A stretch of DNA of 64,000 bases from a virus. The stretch lies in the IMG/VR virus record IMGVR_UViG_3300023202_000336, positions 1 to 64,000 of that record; one strand, given 5' to 3'. Of this stretch, positions 39,279-48,000 are shown in pieces (within the stretch, counting starts at the first letter, position 1; every line of letters begins with the position of its first letter). The notes under the pieces were generated by a model that saw nothing but the letters and a program-made list of their open reading frames with translations, searched no databases and was not told the origin of the DNA. The translations under genes were made by a program, and so were the position numbers.

Positions 39279-42094
39279 CACTCGCGAAGAAGATCGAGAA
39301 GAGACGGCGCGCGACCATGAAGGGCTCGAAAGGTAATTTGAGCCAGCACCCCGTCCGTAACCTTCATGCTCCGCGTAAAGCGAAGCTGGACGGCGACGGC
39401 TGGGAGTACTTCTACAAGCAGGCGATGCAGAAGTTTGCAGCCGAAGAGAGGAGTCGGCTGCGCCATATCCTTTATGTAATGGGCCGATCTCTCCAGGCTA
39501 TAAGGCCCGAGGCGCTTCAGAAGTTCGACAATAATCCGATGAAGTTTACCAATTATCTTATGGAGAATTCTGAGCATATTATTCCGACCGTGAGCGCTTA
39601 TAGTGCGATTACCGGAGATCCAGAGTTCGCGAGAGCTGCACGGTATCTGACTAGTCAGACGACCGGTCTCGAAAATATCGATGAAGTTAACGATGCGCTG
39701 AAGATAGAAGGACTCGACCTGCTCGGAAGCTTAGCGGTGGTAGGAACTCCGATAAAGGGGCTTACGAGACAGGCTGCGGAGTGGGGACCGAACGCTTATG
39801 CGATACATTATACGCTCGATCAGGTTTCGGGAGGGAAGGCTCGCGAATACATTGCCGAGGCGATAGAGCCACATGTGGACAAGTTGGAAGCGCATATCAA
39901 TGTTCATGAGTCACAGGCGAAGCTCAATAACGCGTTGATGTCGGGGGCTGGCGAGGAGGAAATTGAAGGTCTTCGGAGTCAGCTTCGGAATAACCGTGAA
40001 CGACTTATCGTCGAGAAGTCGCAAGGTTTCGCCCCTGATTACGAGACGACCGCGAAAGAAGTATCGGCTATGCGAGAGCTTGGTCTCGACGGGACAAAGC
40101 TTCTCGCTGAATCTTTTGCGATCGGTCTTTCTCCTATACAATATCCATGGATTCGATTTGGGCTCGAGCACTCTGGCCTCGGGCCAACCGCTATTCAGCG
40201 TACCCGAACCGAGGCGGAAGCGCGTGCTAGAAACGTCTCTGACCCAGGGGTTGAAGGCCAAACTTTACTACGAGGTATCCCTGGGACACCCTATAGGCCT
40301 GGCGACACCGTTACTCCTGAGATAAGGAGCGAGCTTCAACAGAAGGGGGTCGAGACTATCGCGGTAGTTCCCCCTGAGAGTACTGCTGAGAGATCGGCAC
40401 GTTTGGGCGCCGAGATTTCGTCGACAATAGCTGAATCGGCGGTCGGTATGAATGCTCTCCGGAGGGCGAGAGCCGCGGCGAAAGCGGCTCCGCGTGGATC
40501 ATCAAGGCTGTTTACTGCGGCCGGAAAAGCTGGGAGAGGAGCCGCTGCGTTTGGGAAAGCTCTCGCGAAATACTCTCCTCTTATAAGAGGAGTGATAGGG
40601 GGTGCAGAAGGCTATCATGCGATGAAGCCGGGGGCTCGTGAGCAGGTCTCGCAGCGGATAGCGGATATATATCGAGAAGAGAGAGATCTTCCTTGGTACG
40701 AGAGGGCTGGACGTGCGGCGCGGGATATCGGTGAAGGAGTCACCGGTTTAGGAGACCCGCAGCAGGCTCGAGCGCGACTTGCCGCCATGTGGGGTGCCCC
40801 TGGGCCCGAGGGGAAGTCCCGCGAAGAGATTCTTCAGGAACTTGAGCGTACTGAGAACTTCCGGGAGATGACTGCGCAAGCCGCATCAGATGTAACGGAT
40901 ATCATGCCGGGGATCGATCCCATTCGTGCCGAATGGATGGGCGCGACGATTGCGCTCAATCGCCTCCGTATAGCGGAGGGCGAACGCGCCGGTCCCGGGT
41001 ACGTTGCTGACCCTGCGCTTCGTGCACGCATTGAAGGGATGTCTTCGGAAGAACTTCAGACGGAGCTTACTGAGGCGGAGCGTCAGGCTTATCACACTCA
41101 CGCCTTCGATGAAGCGCTGCCTCATATACTCGAAGGCCACCACCCGTACGACGTAACGACGATTGAAAATGCTCGTAGACTTCTGCATCAGATGGGGCCT
41201 GCCGCATTTTCTCGGATGTTTTTAGATGCGGTCGACGAGCAGATAGTACCTACGAGACATGCTCTTGGGAAGCAGCTCCTTCGGCCCAGTGGAAACATTC
41301 CGACAGGTACTATTGTTACTCCCGAGATACAGCAGAAACTCCGTAGCGAGGGGGTAGAAGGCGTCGTAGCGGCGACATATTATCCGAATAGAGAGTTGAT
41401 GACCTATCTTCAGGAAGGTTCGAAAACTCCCGAGGGCGAGAGTAATCTTCTTCCTTATAGAGTAGATCCCGAGAAAAGACCGTTGGTTGCACGATTCACT
41501 GATCGTACGGAGCAGCCGCTTCGTCATCGCATGGAGCAGCAGCGCGAGAGAGCGCATAAGATTCGGAGACGACGTTGGAGAGAGCTGGGGAGGGCGCATC
41601 AGAAGGAGCTCCGTGAGCGAGAGCGGGCACAGCGAAGCGCTGAAACAGAGCGACGGCTCAGCGAAATGGACCGGGAGTTTGAGGAGGAATATCAGAGGTG
41701 GGAGCAAGCCCGTCGTCGACAAGACCGTCAGCAGCAAGAGGCGATGGACCTCCGTCACGCTCAGCAGTCGAAGCTGACGCAACGGGTACTCGACTGGAGT
41801 CGAGGCCGCCGTTCTCCGACAAGAAGGCCTACGATACCGGCGGGGGTGGCTCGTGCTGAGATTGCGCAGCATCTTCAGCGCAAGGGACAGCTTACCCCCG
41901 GTACCAGGAGAGCGATCTCCGAGGCTCGGCATCTCCCTCCGGCGGGGCCGCAGCAGCAGAAGGCGCTTCCGCAGACGCGTTTGAGTGATTACAGAGGTCA
42001 GTTCGAGCCCCCGTCCGTTGACGTCCAGGGTTCTACAGCGCAGAATGTATTCGCGGACGCAGGTCCGCTCGATCTCGTGGAACACGGACCTTAG
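39275..42094 (+). CDS. Large virion-cluster protein (939 aa) with coiled coil
   Basis: N-terminal helical domains; a Gly/Ala-rich stretch (FGKALAKYSPLIRGVIGGAE) near 40560; a long charged coiled coil at about 41500-41760 (MEQQRERAHKIRRRRWRELG, ERERAQRSAETERRLSEMDR); and a Pro/Gln-rich end. Two segments, GDTVTPEIRSELQQKGVETI (near 40306) and GTIVTPEIQQKLRSEGVEGV (near 41305), are near-repeats and look like the RNA-polymerase beta-prime hairpin GTxVxxExxxxLxxxGV. It lies between portal and polymerase and may be an ejected inner-head protein. Confidence 0.5.
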   Translation: MTLAKKIEKRRRATMKGSKGNLSQHPVRNLHAPRKAKLDGDGWEYFYKQAMQKFAAEERSRLRHILYVMGRSLQAIRPEALQKFDNNPMKFTNYLMENSEHIIPTVSAYSAITGDPEFARAARYLTSQTTGLENIDEVNDALKIEGLDLLGSLAVVGTPIKGLTRQAAEWGPNAYAIHYTLDQVSGGKAREYIAEAIEPHVDKLEAHINVHESQAKLNNALMSGAGEEEIEGLRSQLRNNRERLIVEKSQGFAPDYETTAKEVSAMRELGLDGTKLLAESFAIGLSPIQYPWIRFGLEHSGLGPTAIQRTRTEAEARARNVSDPGVEGQTLLRGIPGTPYRPGDTVTPEIRSELQQKGVETIAVVPPESTAERSARLGAEISSTIAESAVGMNALRRARAAAKAAPRGSSRLFTAAGKAGRGAAAFGKALAKYSPLIRGVIGGAEGYHAMKPGAREQVSQRIADIYREERDLPWYERAGRAARDIGEGVTGLGDPQQARARLAAMWGAPGPEGKSREEILQELERTENFREMTAQAASDVTDIMPGIDPIRAEWMGATIALNRLRIAEGERAGPGYVADPALRARIEGMSSEELQTELTEAERQAYHTHAFDEALPHILEGHHPYDVTTIENARRLLHQMGPAAFSRMFLDAVDEQIVPTRHALGKQLLRPSGNIPTGTIVTPEIQQKLRSEGVEGVVAATYYPNRELMTYLQEGSKTPEGESNLLPYRVDPEKRPLVARFTDRTEQPLRHRMEQQRERAHKIRRRRWRELGRAHQKELRERERAQRSAETERRLSEMDREFEEEYQRWEQARRRQDRQQQEAMDLRHAQQSKLTQRVLDWSRGRRSPTRRPTIPAGVARAEIAQHLQRKGQLTPGTRRAISEARHLPPAGPQQQKALPQTRLSDYRGQFEPPSVDVQGSTAQNVFADAGPLDLVEHGP

Positions 42095-42095
42095 T

Positions 42096-43145
42096 ATGGC
42101 ACTTCTCCCCGGTTTTGGCTCGTTCGCTCGCGACGCTATTGCGCGTGGTATGAAGAATATCGGTGGTCCTGCCGAGGATACTGTATCTGGGTCCCCTGCT
42201 CAGGAAGGTGTTCAGGCGCCTACTCCTTCGATAGAAGCGAGAAGGGCTTCCGGAGGTCCCCAGGTAGGTGCGCCGGGCGCTGGTACAGCTACTACGAAAC
42301 CTCCTACGACCAAGGCTACGCCTCCTCCTACTGATTTTCTTGGGCGCCCGGTCGGGACCGGAGCTGCTCCTGGTATCGAAGTGCCCCTTCCTGCAGGTGG
42401 TCAGGAGCCGATTCCTTCACCTCCGAAGGGGGAGAACGGCCATAAGCCGAAAGTCCCCACTGACGAGACGCCTCCTGCTGGTGACCGTCCGGCTGAGGTG
42501 ACGGAAAAGCCGGAACCTCTTGGGTTGAAGGCGGAGAAGGCATTCCGGAGTCAGCTTTTGAAGCGGCATGAACAGAGCCTCAAGAAGGCGGAGAATAAGT
42601 CTTTTTGGGATACTACGAAGGAATGGCTTGGGTCCGACTGGAAGAATCTTTTGATTCCGGCCGGCCTTCTCATGATGTTTTTCAATAACAACGTGGCCCG
42701 CCTTCTCGGTGCGGTAGCGATCGGTGCGGGCGGTTATAACCTGTATCAGCGTGGAAAAGCGCTTCTGAGCGACGATCATCCGCACCATGATCTTGTAACG
42801 AATGCAATTGCTCAGAGTGCGTCCTATACCGACCCGCAGACGAAAGAAAACATACCTTTCGGGAACTCTCAACAGGTTGTTGAAAATATACGTCAGACCC
42901 ATGGACCGGAGGCTGCACAGACGGTGAAGCAAGGTCTCATCGATTATCAGATGGCTCACCGGATCGGCGGTACTGATTTCATTATGCGTCAGCTTGCGAA
43001 CAGGCAGGAGCAGGCGCTGCGAGAAAAGTATGGTCGCGACGTTAATCTCGGGTATCAGTCGACGGTTCAGGAGAACCTCGGAAGTGCGCTCGGGTCGGCG
43101 AATCAGTGGATCCAGTCGCAGTGGCAAGGTCTTTGGAATCGATAG
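42096..43145 (+). CDS. Virion protein with proline-rich arm and central membrane segment (349 aa)
   Basis: ATG 42096 is chosen because it follows the previous stop directly; the longer in-frame extension lies inside the preceding gene. Residues about 30-160 are Pro/Thr/Gly-rich, then KSFWDTTKEWLGSDWKNLLI and a hydrophobic part (PAGLLMMFFNNNVARLLGAV). The C-terminus is helical (IRQTHGPEAAQTVKQGLIDY). Probably a virion membrane-interacting protein. Confidence 0.5.
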   Translation: MALLPGFGSFARDAIARGMKNIGGPAEDTVSGSPAQEGVQAPTPSIEARRASGGPQVGAPGAGTATTKPPTTKATPPPTDFLGRPVGTGAAPGIEVPLPAGGQEPIPSPPKGENGHKPKVPTDETPPAGDRPAEVTEKPEPLGLKAEKAFRSQLLKRHEQSLKKAENKSFWDTTKEWLGSDWKNLLIPAGLLMMFFNNNVARLLGAVAIGAGGYNLYQRGKALLSDDHPHHDLVTNAIAQSASYTDPQTKENIPFGNSQQVVENIRQTHGPEAAQTVKQGLIDYQMAHRIGGTDFIMRQLANRQEQALREKYGRDVNLGYQSTVQENLGSALGSANQWIQSQWQGLWNR

Positions 43146-43808
43146 ATGCCGTATTCGAGTGCAGCTGATTTCGCTCAAGTACAGGATTACCGACGGCGTG
43201 TTGCTGGCGATCCCTCGCGGTCGCTCGTGAGCAAAGCGCGGGCGCTTGCAGACGTCCAGCGCGAAATCGATAAGCCGGAACCTCGTCGGGGAATGACGTT
43301 CGGAGACGTATTCCGCGGTGCGATTGGGGCAGCGGCTGGATATGGTATCGCGAGAGGCGCAGCGAATGCGATGAACGTCGATCCCGAGTACAAAGGAATA
43401 CTGAGCGCCGCAGGTGCCGGATTAGGAGCTCTTATGAATTCAGGTATGCTCAAGCGTGGAGCTTCAGAAGAGGAGCGGACGCATGCTTTCCGTTTCGGTT
43501 TCGTGAAGGCGGCGCGAGACGTCGGTTACTTCGCGAAGGAGTCTGCTTTCTGGCCGATCCCTACGGTACCGATCTCTCCCGGCTCGGTGATGGCGATCCC
43601 GCGAGGTCTCGCCGGAGCTGCGGCTCGCGGCGGTCAGATCGTAGGCTCTGCGATCGGGGCGGCCGATGCTCCTGACGAGGATGAGGTTGAGTTAGCTGAG
43701 ATTCAGGTCCAGAAGGCGTTGCTCGAGGAGCAGCTCGATAGGCTGAAGTCCGAGCGACGCAATCGGGCACTCAAACGCCTCCTTGCGGAAAGGCGGGAAC
43801 AGAGATAG
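43146..43808 (+). CDS. Virion protein with HAFRFGFVKAA motif (220 aa)
   Basis: It starts right after the previous stop. Glycine/alanine-rich hydrophobic part (GDVFRGAIGAAAGYGIARGA), then THAFRFGFVKAARDVGYFAK, a motif that recurs in small proteins of the cluster (58278: NAFEFGFYKIAQDLGL). The C-terminus is a charged coiled coil (LEEQLDRLKSERRNRALKRL). Confidence 0.5.
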   Translation: MPYSSAADFAQVQDYRRRVAGDPSRSLVSKARALADVQREIDKPEPRRGMTFGDVFRGAIGAAAGYGIARGAANAMNVDPEYKGILSAAGAGLGALMNSGMLKRGASEEERTHAFRFGFVKAARDVGYFAKESAFWPIPTVPISPGSVMAIPRGLAGAAARGGQIVGSAIGAADAPDEDEVELAEIQVQKALLEEQLDRLKSERRNRALKRLLAERREQR

Positions 43809-43817
43809 TATACGGCC

Positions 43818-44162
43818 ATGCGCGATGGAATGGCGAAAACGCTTCGGATTCCGCACGGAGTCCCGATAGCGAGGCATAAGCCGGCACCGAAGATCAACGT
43901 CCCGAACGGACGCGAGACGCCGCTCTTTCATCCCGACGACCCTGACGAGAAGAAGCTCCAACAGATCTGGATCGTGAAAGTGCGCATCTTCGATCTCTCG
44001 AAACCGGAAGACGCCAGGGATTATCAGGAAGCGTGGCAGAAGATTACAGACGGACACGCGGTGAAGTCCGAGGACCGGATAGACTTCAATTCTGAGCGGG
44101 GCACATATATCGCTTTCTTGCGTTGGGCGGAGTTCGATTATAGACTCCCTGAAAGCGCATAG
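43818..44162 (+). CDS. Hypothetical protein (114 aa)
   Basis: Small soluble protein beginning MRDGMAKTLRIPHGVPIARH, with a central IWIVKVRIFDLSKPEDARDY and a C-terminal TYIAFLRWAEFDYRLPESA. It lies between membrane-segment proteins and may be a structural or decoration protein. No family recognised. Confidence 0.5.
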   Translation: MRDGMAKTLRIPHGVPIARHKPAPKINVPNGRETPLFHPDDPDEKKLQQIWIVKVRIFDLSKPEDARDYQEAWQKITDGHAVKSEDRIDFNSERGTYIAFLRWAEFDYRLPESA

Positions 44163-44170
44163 GAAGTAGT

Positions 44171-45010
44171 ATGCAGAAAGCGGCTGCCCACGAGTGGGCA
44201 ACAGACCCGGGGTACATCCCTGTATTTGCTCTCGGCGGTGCGGCGCTCGGAGGCGGGGCTCGTTTACTGAAGAACCTCTTCGACCTTGGAAGACGTGGCC
44301 CGACGAAGTCTCCAGTGGAGATAGCGCGCCCTCTTGCGGCGCTCTCTGAGGTTCCGGTCGAGGTCTCTAAAGAGGAGGCCGAGGAGTTGCGTAAGCGCGG
44401 CGTCAAGGTTCGGAGGATGCTTTCGAAAGAAGGCGCTCATAAGAAGGAAGGTATTTCACGACTGCTGGGGTCCGCTGGACTTCTCGGTCTTGGAACCCTT
44501 TCGACCGTCGGCGGGTGGCATCTCGCCGATACGCTTATCGATGCTGCTCGGAAGCGGGCGGCGAAGAAAGATGTCGAAGACGTGAAGAAGCGGATACGCC
44601 GTATCCTCGAGGAATCGCCGTCTAATCGTGATGACGAGAAGCTCTTCGGTTACATGAAGGCGGCCGAAGACAAGTACTTCAAGAAAGAAGCGATCCTGAA
44701 GGACATTCCGGTGATTCTTGGCGGGAGCCTCGGTATTAGCGGCGTTCTTGCGGGCCTGGCCGCTTACAATCGTTTGCAGCGGTCTGCTGAGGCGTCTCCT
44801 AAGTTGACCGCATTGAAGTCTATGCTTGCTCGGAGACTTCCGCAGCGTCCGAGTATGACGATGGTGCCTGTTCTGCGAGAAGGCGACGAAGAAGAAAAGG
44901 AGGACGAGGAGCGTATCCAGCCGCGCTTCGTTCCTGTTGAGCGGGTGAGGACGCCCGGGAGCCCAGCAGTACAGGCGGCGAGAAACCGTAGCACCTCCAA
45001 TTGGATTTAG
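44171..45010 (+). CDS. Virion membrane-segment protein (279 aa)
   Basis: Three Gly/Ala/Leu-rich hydrophobic stretches (YIPVFALGGAALGGGARLL; GSAGLLGLGTLSTVGGWHLA; IPVILGGSLGISGVLAGLAA) are separated by charged helices containing YMKAAEDKYFKKEAILKDI. The C-terminus is basic. It is the last gene before the polymerase. It may be ejected with the polymerase. Confidence 0.5.
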   Translation: MQKAAAHEWATDPGYIPVFALGGAALGGGARLLKNLFDLGRRGPTKSPVEIARPLAALSEVPVEVSKEEAEELRKRGVKVRRMLSKEGAHKKEGISRLLGSAGLLGLGTLSTVGGWHLADTLIDAARKRAAKKDVEDVKKRIRRILEESPSNRDDEKLFGYMKAAEDKYFKKEAILKDIPVILGGSLGISGVLAGLAAYNRLQRSAEASPKLTALKSMLARRLPQRPSMTMVPVLREGDEEEKEDEERIQPRFVPVERVRTPGSPAVQAARNRSTSNWI

Positions 45011-45018
45011 AGGACGTT

Positions 45019-48000
45019 ATGCCGTTTACGGCTTGGTCCCCTGATCACGCTCGCCCAGGACTGGGGCCGGCTCCATTCGATCCGCCGACTCCGGCCGCGA
45101 AGCCCGTGCAGCTGCGTCGATTCGATGACATCGAACAACAGCGAAAGGCTATCTACGAGTCCGCGCGGAGTGCGTTCCAGAATCTTCGTCCGATTCAGAA
45201 CGCGTCGTACCGAATCGAAGTAGCTGACGTCGATTACGACACCCCTGATTTCGAGCCTTCGATCTCCGACGAAAAGAAGGCGCTTCTGCAGAGCGGGTCG
45301 CTTCATCGCCCCCTTAAGGGCACGGTTCGTCTGGTTGATCAGAATACCGGAGACGTAGTTGGTGAGGAGCGGACGACGCTCGCACACGTGCCACACCTCA
45401 ACAGTCGTGGTATGGTGATCCGAAAAGGAGTTGTCTGGGTTCCGCGGAACCAGGCCCGCTTGAGACCCGGCGTGTATACGCGTCACAAGAAGAGTGGCGG
45501 AATAGAGGCGCAGTTCAATGTGAAGGGTGGTCGCGCCTTCCGTATCGAGCTCGAGCCAGAGTCCGGTCTTTTCAAGATGAATATCGGCCAGTCGACCACC
45601 CGTCTCTATCCGATTCTTCGTGCGATGGGTATCACTGATGACGCGATGCGAGAGGCGTGGGGTGACGAGCTGTTCAAAAAGAACTATCGACGTGAATCCG
45701 GGAGCGACGACAAAGACCTGAGAAAGGTCGTGAAGAAGCTCGGACCTTCGGGGGTGACTGTCGAGGATGATCAGCTCGTTGACGTATTAAAGGAGTCGGT
45801 ACAGAAGTCGAAGGTCGATCCGGACGTCATGGAAATCACGATGGGGGAGCGAGCTGAGAACGTCGCCCCTGAGCATCTCTTTCAGGTGACGAACAAGATT
45901 TTGAACGTGAGTCGCGGGACTGCTGACGGCGATAACCGCGATTCGCAGGCGTTCCAGTCGATTCATTCTGCCGAGGATTTCATACGGGAACGGCTCGAGA
46001 AAGATCAGGTAGGAGCGCTGCGTAAACTCCTCTGGAGGGCGACACGAGAGAAGAAGCTTCCGAAGGTCCAGTCGGGGCTGATGAATAAGAACATCTCTTC
46101 GATTTTCGAAGGCTCCGGTCTCGCGGTCGCTGCAGAGGATATCAACCCGTTCGAGATTCACGACCTACGGCAGGGGATCATTCGACTCGGTGAGGGCGGG
46201 ATCAGCTCAGAGAGGGCTGTGAGCCGCGAGGCACGCGGTGTGCAAGCGAGTTACGCAGGTCTGATCGACTCGGGGAGAGGGCCGGAGTCGGGAAGACTCG
46301 GGTTGGATCTGCGTGTGACCGATGCAGCGCAGAAGGGCGACGACAACCAGCTCTATACCGAGGTGAGAAATCTCAAGACCGGTGAGACTGAAACTGTGTC
46401 TGCGAGAACACTTTCTTCGAAGATCGTCACCTTCCCTGGCGAACTCTCGTCCGATACCAAGAGAATCCCGGCGATTAAAGGCGATAAGATCGTTTACGTC
46501 CCGAAAGACGAGGTCGATTACGAGATTGCGAGTCCGAATGACATGATGTCACGGGCGACCGCGATGATCCCGTTTCCAGAGTCGATCAAGGGCCAGAGGC
46601 TGCTCATGGGCGCGCGTATGACCTCCCAGGCTCTTCCGCTGGAAGAGGCTGAAGCGCCTTATGTGCAGACAGCGTCGAAGGACGGGACTAGCCTTCATAA
46701 ACAGATGGGCCCGGTCGTTGGTGCCCGGGTTTCTCCGGTCGGAGGGGTTGTAACGAAGATTTCTCCCGATTTCATTGAGCTCGCGGCCGATGACGGCAAG
46801 AAGCGTCGTATCGACCTTTACAACAACTATCCGACTGCTCGTAAGACGATGATACATAACGAGCCCACGGTGAAGAAGGGTCAGCGGATCAAGGAGGGTG
46901 ATCTCGTTGCGAAGTCAAATTTTACGAGCGACGACGGGACTGCGGCCGTAGGGCGTAATCTTCGTACCGCATTTGCGATCGCAGAAGGCAATACGATCGA
47001 AGACGCGTTCGTCATTTCGGAGTCGGCAGCGAAGAAGCTCACGTCGCAGCATCTCTATAAGCATGACGTCGATTTGAAGGATCTCGAATCGACGGATAAG
47101 AAGCGGTACGTTTCGATATACGCTGATAAGTGGGGTCCCGAGCAGCTCGATCGATTGGATGATGACGGGGTCATTAGAGAAGGAGCAACGGTAAACGCCG
47201 GAGACCCGGTTGTTCTCGGTTTTGCGAAGAAAAAGAAGCGAGGTGTCGGGGCGCTGATGCGTTCGCCAAGAGATGCTTTCGCTGATAAAACGCAGACGTG
47301 GAATCATCATTCGCCGGGCGTAGTGACGGACGTGGTGAAGGGGCGTAAAGGGATAAAGGTTACGCTCAAATCAAAGGAGGCGATGAAGCCGGGCGACAAA
47401 CTGTGCTATAGCCCTGACCACGAAATACTTACACAGCGCGGCTGGATACCCGTCTCAAAGACACTACACTCTGATCTGATAGCCTCGCTAAACCCGGATA
47501 CGGATGAAATTGAGTACGTTCGTCCGGTGGAAATACATTCTTTCGATCACGATGACGTAATGTATGAGGTCGAGTCTACACAGGTGTCGATGTGCGTTAC
47601 TCCCGACCACAAAGTATATGCTTCTAAAAAGAAGGATAAGAAGGATCTCGATTATCATCTTTTTGAGGCGCGAGAGTTGTTCGGAAGGACATATCGTCTC
47701 AAAAACTCTGGGAGGTGGGCAGGAGAGTCTCCAAGTCACATCGTGTTCCCTGAGTGTCAGGTTAAACACGGTGGAATAGGTAACTCATATCGCACTATTC
47801 CTGAAAAGGCAATATCAATACAGGCTTATTTCGTTCTGTTAGGCCTCTTTCTGTCTGAGGGGAATGTATTTAAACACGTGAAGAGCGGGAGCTACGGTAT
47901 AGACATAACTCAGTGTAAAGAAAGTAATATAATCAAAATAAAGCACGTGTTGGATAGCCACGGTATTAAGTATTCTCGTAATAAGACTAAGTTCCGGCTT

